Source of the DNA: Chloroflexi bacterium UBA4733
GTDB lineage: Bacteria; Chloroflexota; UBA4733
Direction of reading: 5' to 3'
Assembly: GCA_002404055.1 (NCBI GenBank)
Contig: DHIZ01000216.1
Span: 63,931 to 71,917, forward strand
Length of the DNA: 7,987 bases
A program made the translations under genes and the position numbers. The notes below the pieces were generated by a model that saw nothing but the letters and a program-made list of their open reading frames with translations, was not told where the DNA came from and searched no databases. How positions within the stretch are numbered: the first letter of the stretch is position 1; every line of letters starts with the position of its first letter. Below are positions 5,303-7,987 of the stretch, in pieces.

Positions 5303-7894
5303 CTAGCGATTGGCGCAGCCAACCAGCTCCGTCTCGGCTGCTTTCGCCAGCGCAAAGCACGTTGCCTGCAGCCGTTGGGTGAAGGACTGTGGCGTTTCGC
5401 TGGGCTGCAGCGTCAGAGGAGCGCCGAAGGCGATGGCGAGCGGACCGCGCGTGATGGCAACCGGAATCTTGGCGATGACCAGGCCGTGGTACTCGTCCAG
5501 GAACGGCGGTATCACCCGTTCGGTGCCGGCGAGGCCGAACGGTATGACCGCCGCGTCGAGGGCAGCAGCCAGGTGGGCGACGCCGGGCCGGAAGGCGGCT
5601 TCCGGGTCGCCGGCTTGCTCGGCTGCCGGTCTGATGTGGTGGCCCTGGGGGAAGATCAGCACGGCGTTCCCGGCCGCCGCCACCGGGGCCAGGCGGCGCA
5701 GGCTGCTGTCGCGGTGGCCGTACTGCTCCAGCGGATAGAGACCGAAGGCAAGCATGGCGATGTAGGCCAGCGGCCCGGCCTGCCCGAAGATCTCGGCGCC
5801 GGTGGTGATCGCCAGCCGCCGGACCAGCCGGCGTGCCGGCGTGCGGGCGAGTCCCTGGCGGACTAACGGCAGGTCGGCGAAGCCGTGGTGCGTGCCGGCC
5901 ACGATCAGGCGGGGCGGCAGCTTGCTCAGGTTTTCGGCGCCGAGGACGATGGTGCGCGTCACGCTTGCCTGGTAGAGCAGGTCGAGCGGCAGGCTGAGGC
6001 GCCGGAAGGCGCGTCCCCAGGTATAGGGCCAGAGCGGTACGTCTTTGCCGGCGGCAGCCGCTCCTGACCCTTCCTCGCTGCCTGGCGCCTGCGCGATTAG
6101 CTCGCGCACTGCCGGCACGGTCATGTCCAGCCGGAGATCGCCATCGGTAACAGCCTTGCCCGTCTTTTCCTCCAGGGCTTGCGCCAACTCGACCAGGGCA
6201 AGGCTGTCCAGGCCGAGATCGCCGAGCGTCTGGTCATCGCGCACGGCGGCGACGCGAGCAACACCGGCAATCGCCTGGGTCACGAGGTCATCGTCGACCG
6301 GCGCAGCCGGCAGTGCCCCCGTTGTTGGCGCCGATGGGGCGGGCAGTGCAGCACGCCGGACCTTTCCCAGCGCGGTACGCGGGAAGTCCGGCTCGGTCCA
6401 CCAGGAAGCGCCGGCCAGGCGCTGGTGCTGCGCCAGGTGGCTGTTGCTGCGGCGCACGATGCCGGTCAGGTCGGCGCCACCCTCACTTGGGCGGCTCGGC
6501 AGCAGGTAGGCATGCAGGCTGACGCCGCCGTTGGCGGTTGGCACGGTCAGCACCACCGCGTCCGCCACCTCCGGTTGTGTACGCAAGACGTCTTCGACGT
6601 CCTGCGGCCAGACATTCATCCCGGACGGTAGGACGATCAATTCCTTGGCCCGACCCGTGAGTACCAGATTGCCTGCCGGGTCCTGGGTCGCCAGGTCGCC
6701 GGTAGCGTACCAGCCATCGCGCATGACCTCGGCCGTGTACTCCGGGTCCTGCCAGTAGCCGCGCATCACGTTGGGACCCTTGACGAGAATCTCGCCGTCC
6801 GGGCTCGATCTGACCTCGACATTGCGCAGGGGTTTGCCGACGCTGCCGACCGGCGTGCTGCCATCGGCGTTGCCAACGGCGATGACCGGAGAGCACTCGC
6901 TGGCGCCATAGCCTTGTGTCACGCGGACGCCGAGGCGTGCCCAGAGGCGCTGCGTCTCGAGCGGCAAGGCGGCGCCGCCGGAGAGGATCAGGCGCAGCTT
7001 GCCGCCGATCTTGCGGTGAACGGATGTAAACAGCGCGTGTCGGAAGGCCAGTGGCAAACGGGGCGCCACGGCGTTCAGGGCCTTGTGGAGCGGCGCCGGT
7101 ATAGCGGCGGCAAGTTGTTGCTCCAGGCCCCGGCCCATCAAGGTCAACAACTGGGGTACGGCGATCATGTGGGTGATCCTCTGCTCGGCCAGCACCCGCA
7201 CAATGTCCGGTCCACGCCGACTGGGTATGTAGTGGATGGCCGCGCCGACGGAGAAGGGATAGAGGAGCCCGCCGGTGATCTCGAACAGGTGGGAAAGGGG
7301 CAGAATGCTCGCCAGGCGGCAAGTCGTGTCCAGCGGCACGCGATCTGGAAAGGCGTCGATCTGAGAACACAGGTTGGCGTGGGTAATCATGCAGCCCTTC
7401 GGCTGACCAGTCGTGCCCGACGTGAAGACGATGAAGGCCAGTTCCTCGTTCGGCGGCGTCCAGACGTTCGCCGTCGCTGCAGCGGAATCGCGTCGCTCGC
7501 TGCCCGGTTCCCACCACTCCGCTCGGTAGGGTCGCTCCGACCAGACGGGTCGTTCGCCATAGCCGCTGATCAGCAGCCGCGGCGCTACCGAATCGACGAT
7601 GCGACCGGCGGCGTCCGGGTTCATCTCCCGGTCGAACGGTACTGCCACCGCCCCCAGCTTCCAGAGCGCGAAGAAATAGAGCGGCGTACGCCAGTGGTTC
7701 GGCATCCAGAGCACAACACGGTCCCCTGCGGTCACACCACGTGTGGCGAGTTCATTTGCCAGGATGTCGGTCAGATCCCGCACCTGCCGGCCATCGAGCG
7801 TGCGCCAGTTCAAGCCGTCCTGTCCGCCGAAAGCAACCGACTCGGGATACGCGGTAGCACGGCGGAGGACAAGGGAATAGAGATGAATGAACAT
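5303..7894 (-). CDS. Acyl-activating ligase / acyl carrier protein / PlsC-type acyltransferase fusion
   Basis: An 863-residue three-domain protein. Residues 1-515 are an AMP-forming ANL ligase: FTSGTTGQPKG (157-167) for ATP binding, QGYGASE (327-333), YATGD (396-400), GRAKELIV (414-421) at the hinge, and the C-terminal catalytic Lys511 in DFPRTALGKVRR. Residues 535-600 are an acyl carrier domain with LGDLGLDSLALVEL, Ser564 being the expected phosphopantetheine site. Residues about 615-863 are a PlsC-like acyltransferase with His669-x4-Asp674 (THHGFADLPL), FPQGHH (748-753) where FPEGT is usual, and VIPFGLAG (783-790). The predicted job is to activate a fatty acid, hold it on the tethered carrier and transfer it to a lysolipid, glycerol phosphate or other alcohol at the membrane face. 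This recalls E. coli Aas, with reversed domain order and a built-in carrier. ATG 7894 has AAGGAG (7903-7908) 8 nt upstream. Substrate and acceptor are unknown. Confidence 0.9.
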   Translation of the reverse strand: MFIHLYSLVLRRATAYPESVAFGGQDGLNWRTLDGRQVRDLTDILANELATRGVTAGDRVVLWMPNHWRTPLYFFALWKLGAVAVPFDREMNPDAAGRIVDSVAPRLLISGYGERPVWSERPYRAEWWEPGSERRDSAAATANVWTPPNEELAFIVFTSGTTGQPKGCMITHANLCSQIDAFPDRVPLDTTCRLASILPLSHLFEITGGLLYPFSVGAAIHYIPSRRGPDIVRVLAEQRITHMIAVPQLLTLMGRGLEQQLAAAIPAPLHKALNAVAPRLPLAFRHALFTSVHRKIGGKLRLILSGGAALPLETQRLWARLGVRVTQGYGASECSPVIAVGNADGSTPVGSVGKPLRNVEVRSSPDGEILVKGPNVMRGYWQDPEYTAEVMRDGWYATGDLATQDPAGNLVLTGRAKELIVLPSGMNVWPQDVEDVLRTQPEVADAVVLTVPTANGGVSLHAYLLPSRPSEGGADLTGIVRRSNSHLAQHQRLAGASWWTEPDFPRTALGKVRRAALPAPSAPTTGALPAAPVDDDLVTQAIAGVARVAAVRDDQTLGDLGLDSLALVELAQALEEKTGKAVTDGDLRLDMTVPAVRELIAQAPGSEEGSGAAAAGKDVPLWPYTWGRAFRRLSLPLDLLYQASVTRTIVLGAENLSKLPPRLIVAGTHHGFADLPLVRQGLARTPARRLVRRLAITTGAEIFGQAGPLAYIAMLAFGLYPLEQYGHRDSSLRRLAPVAAAGNAVLIFPQGHHIRPAAEQAGDPEAAFRPGVAHLAAALDAAVIPFGLAGTERVIPPFLDEYHGLVIAKIPVAITRGPLAIAFGAPLTLQPSETPQSFTQRLQATCFALAKAAETELVGCANR

Positions 7895-7902
7895 AGGTTG
7901 GT

Positions 7903-7909
7903 CTCCTTA
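7903..7909 (-). promoter_or_regulatory. Ribosome binding site of the fusion gene overlapping the upstream stop codon
   Basis: On the minus strand the sequence TAAGGAG places a stop codon (7909-7907) directly on the Shine-Dalgarno AAGGAG (7908-7903), 8 nt before ATG 7894. This arrangement supports the chosen start and suggests the fusion gene is a downstream member of an operon that extends beyond the window. Confidence 0.6.
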
Positions 7910-7987
7910 GATGGTGACTCGACGTTGGACGAGCTTGTGGGCGAACTCGCGGTCCTGACCGGAGGAGGCCCCCACTCTGCCTTCGGC
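7907..7987 (-). CDS. Probable 3' end of an unidentified upstream gene (partial)
   Basis: The frame open from the window edge ends ...DREFAHKLVQRRVTI at a TAA that overlaps the next gene's Shine-Dalgarno. About three quarters of its 26 codons end in G or C, as expected for coding sequence in this genome. The fragment is too short to recognise. The other two frames on this strand are also open here, so the call depends on the stop/ribosome-site overlap and third-position bias. Confidence 0.42.
   Translation of the reverse strand, partial: AEGRVGASSGQDREFAHKLVQRRVTI

Noticed and set aside
6483..7517. 344-codon minus-strand frame within the acyl ligase gene
   Set aside because: It is a same-strand shifted frame inside a gene whose ligase motifs are all in the annotated frame; the product is Arg/Gly-rich without domains.

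Overview
The window is high-GC bacterial DNA, most likely from a member of the Chloroflexota. That assignment is inference. It rests on the DUF5671-like polytopic membrane protein, the DUF4926 remnant, and intergenic palindromes of the GCGACTGAAGTCGC and GTAGGGGCAGGTCCCC types, which I associate with that phylum. No rRNA, tRNA, CRISPR array, transposase or phage gene is visible.

Layout. (1) Positions 79-2325, minus strand: a two-gene membrane unit. A membrane-anchored NTF2/DUF4878-like protein is followed after about 40 nt by a 587-residue, roughly 12-helix DUF5671-like protein built from six two-helix repeats. (2) Positions 2335-2701: a divergent intergenic region holding a leader hairpin, weak promoter candidates and a GC-rich palindrome. 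(3) Positions 2702-4842, plus strand: a creatininase-family amidohydrolase and a class III PLP aminotransferase sharing an ATGA stop/start overlap, so almost certainly one operon and probably one pathway of unknown substrate. (4) Positions 4849-5073, plus strand: a full-length DUF4926 reading frame interrupted by one in-frame TAA, not predicted by ordinary ORF calling. (5) Positions 5076-5299: a nested inverted-repeat element that fills almost the whole gap between two convergent genes. (6) Positions 5303-7894, minus strand: an 863-residue fusion of an AMP-forming acyl ligase, an acyl carrier protein and a PlsC-type acyltransferase. (7) Positions 7907-7987, minus strand: the probable 3' end of a further gene whose stop codon overlaps the fusion gene's ribosome binding site.

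How the parts work together. The creatininase/aminotransferase pair reads as a small catabolic or salvage module: hydrolysis of an amide or cyclic amide, then amino-group transfer. The fusion protein looks like a self-contained acyl recycler: activate a carboxylic acid as acyl-AMP, load it on the tethered carrier domain, and pass it to a hydroxyl acceptor. The membrane pair has no assignable function. I see no defence system or other clearly new multi-gene system. The most unusual items are the ligase-ACP-acyltransferase fusion with its altered acyltransferase motif, the interrupted DUF4926 gene, and the palindromic element abutting it.
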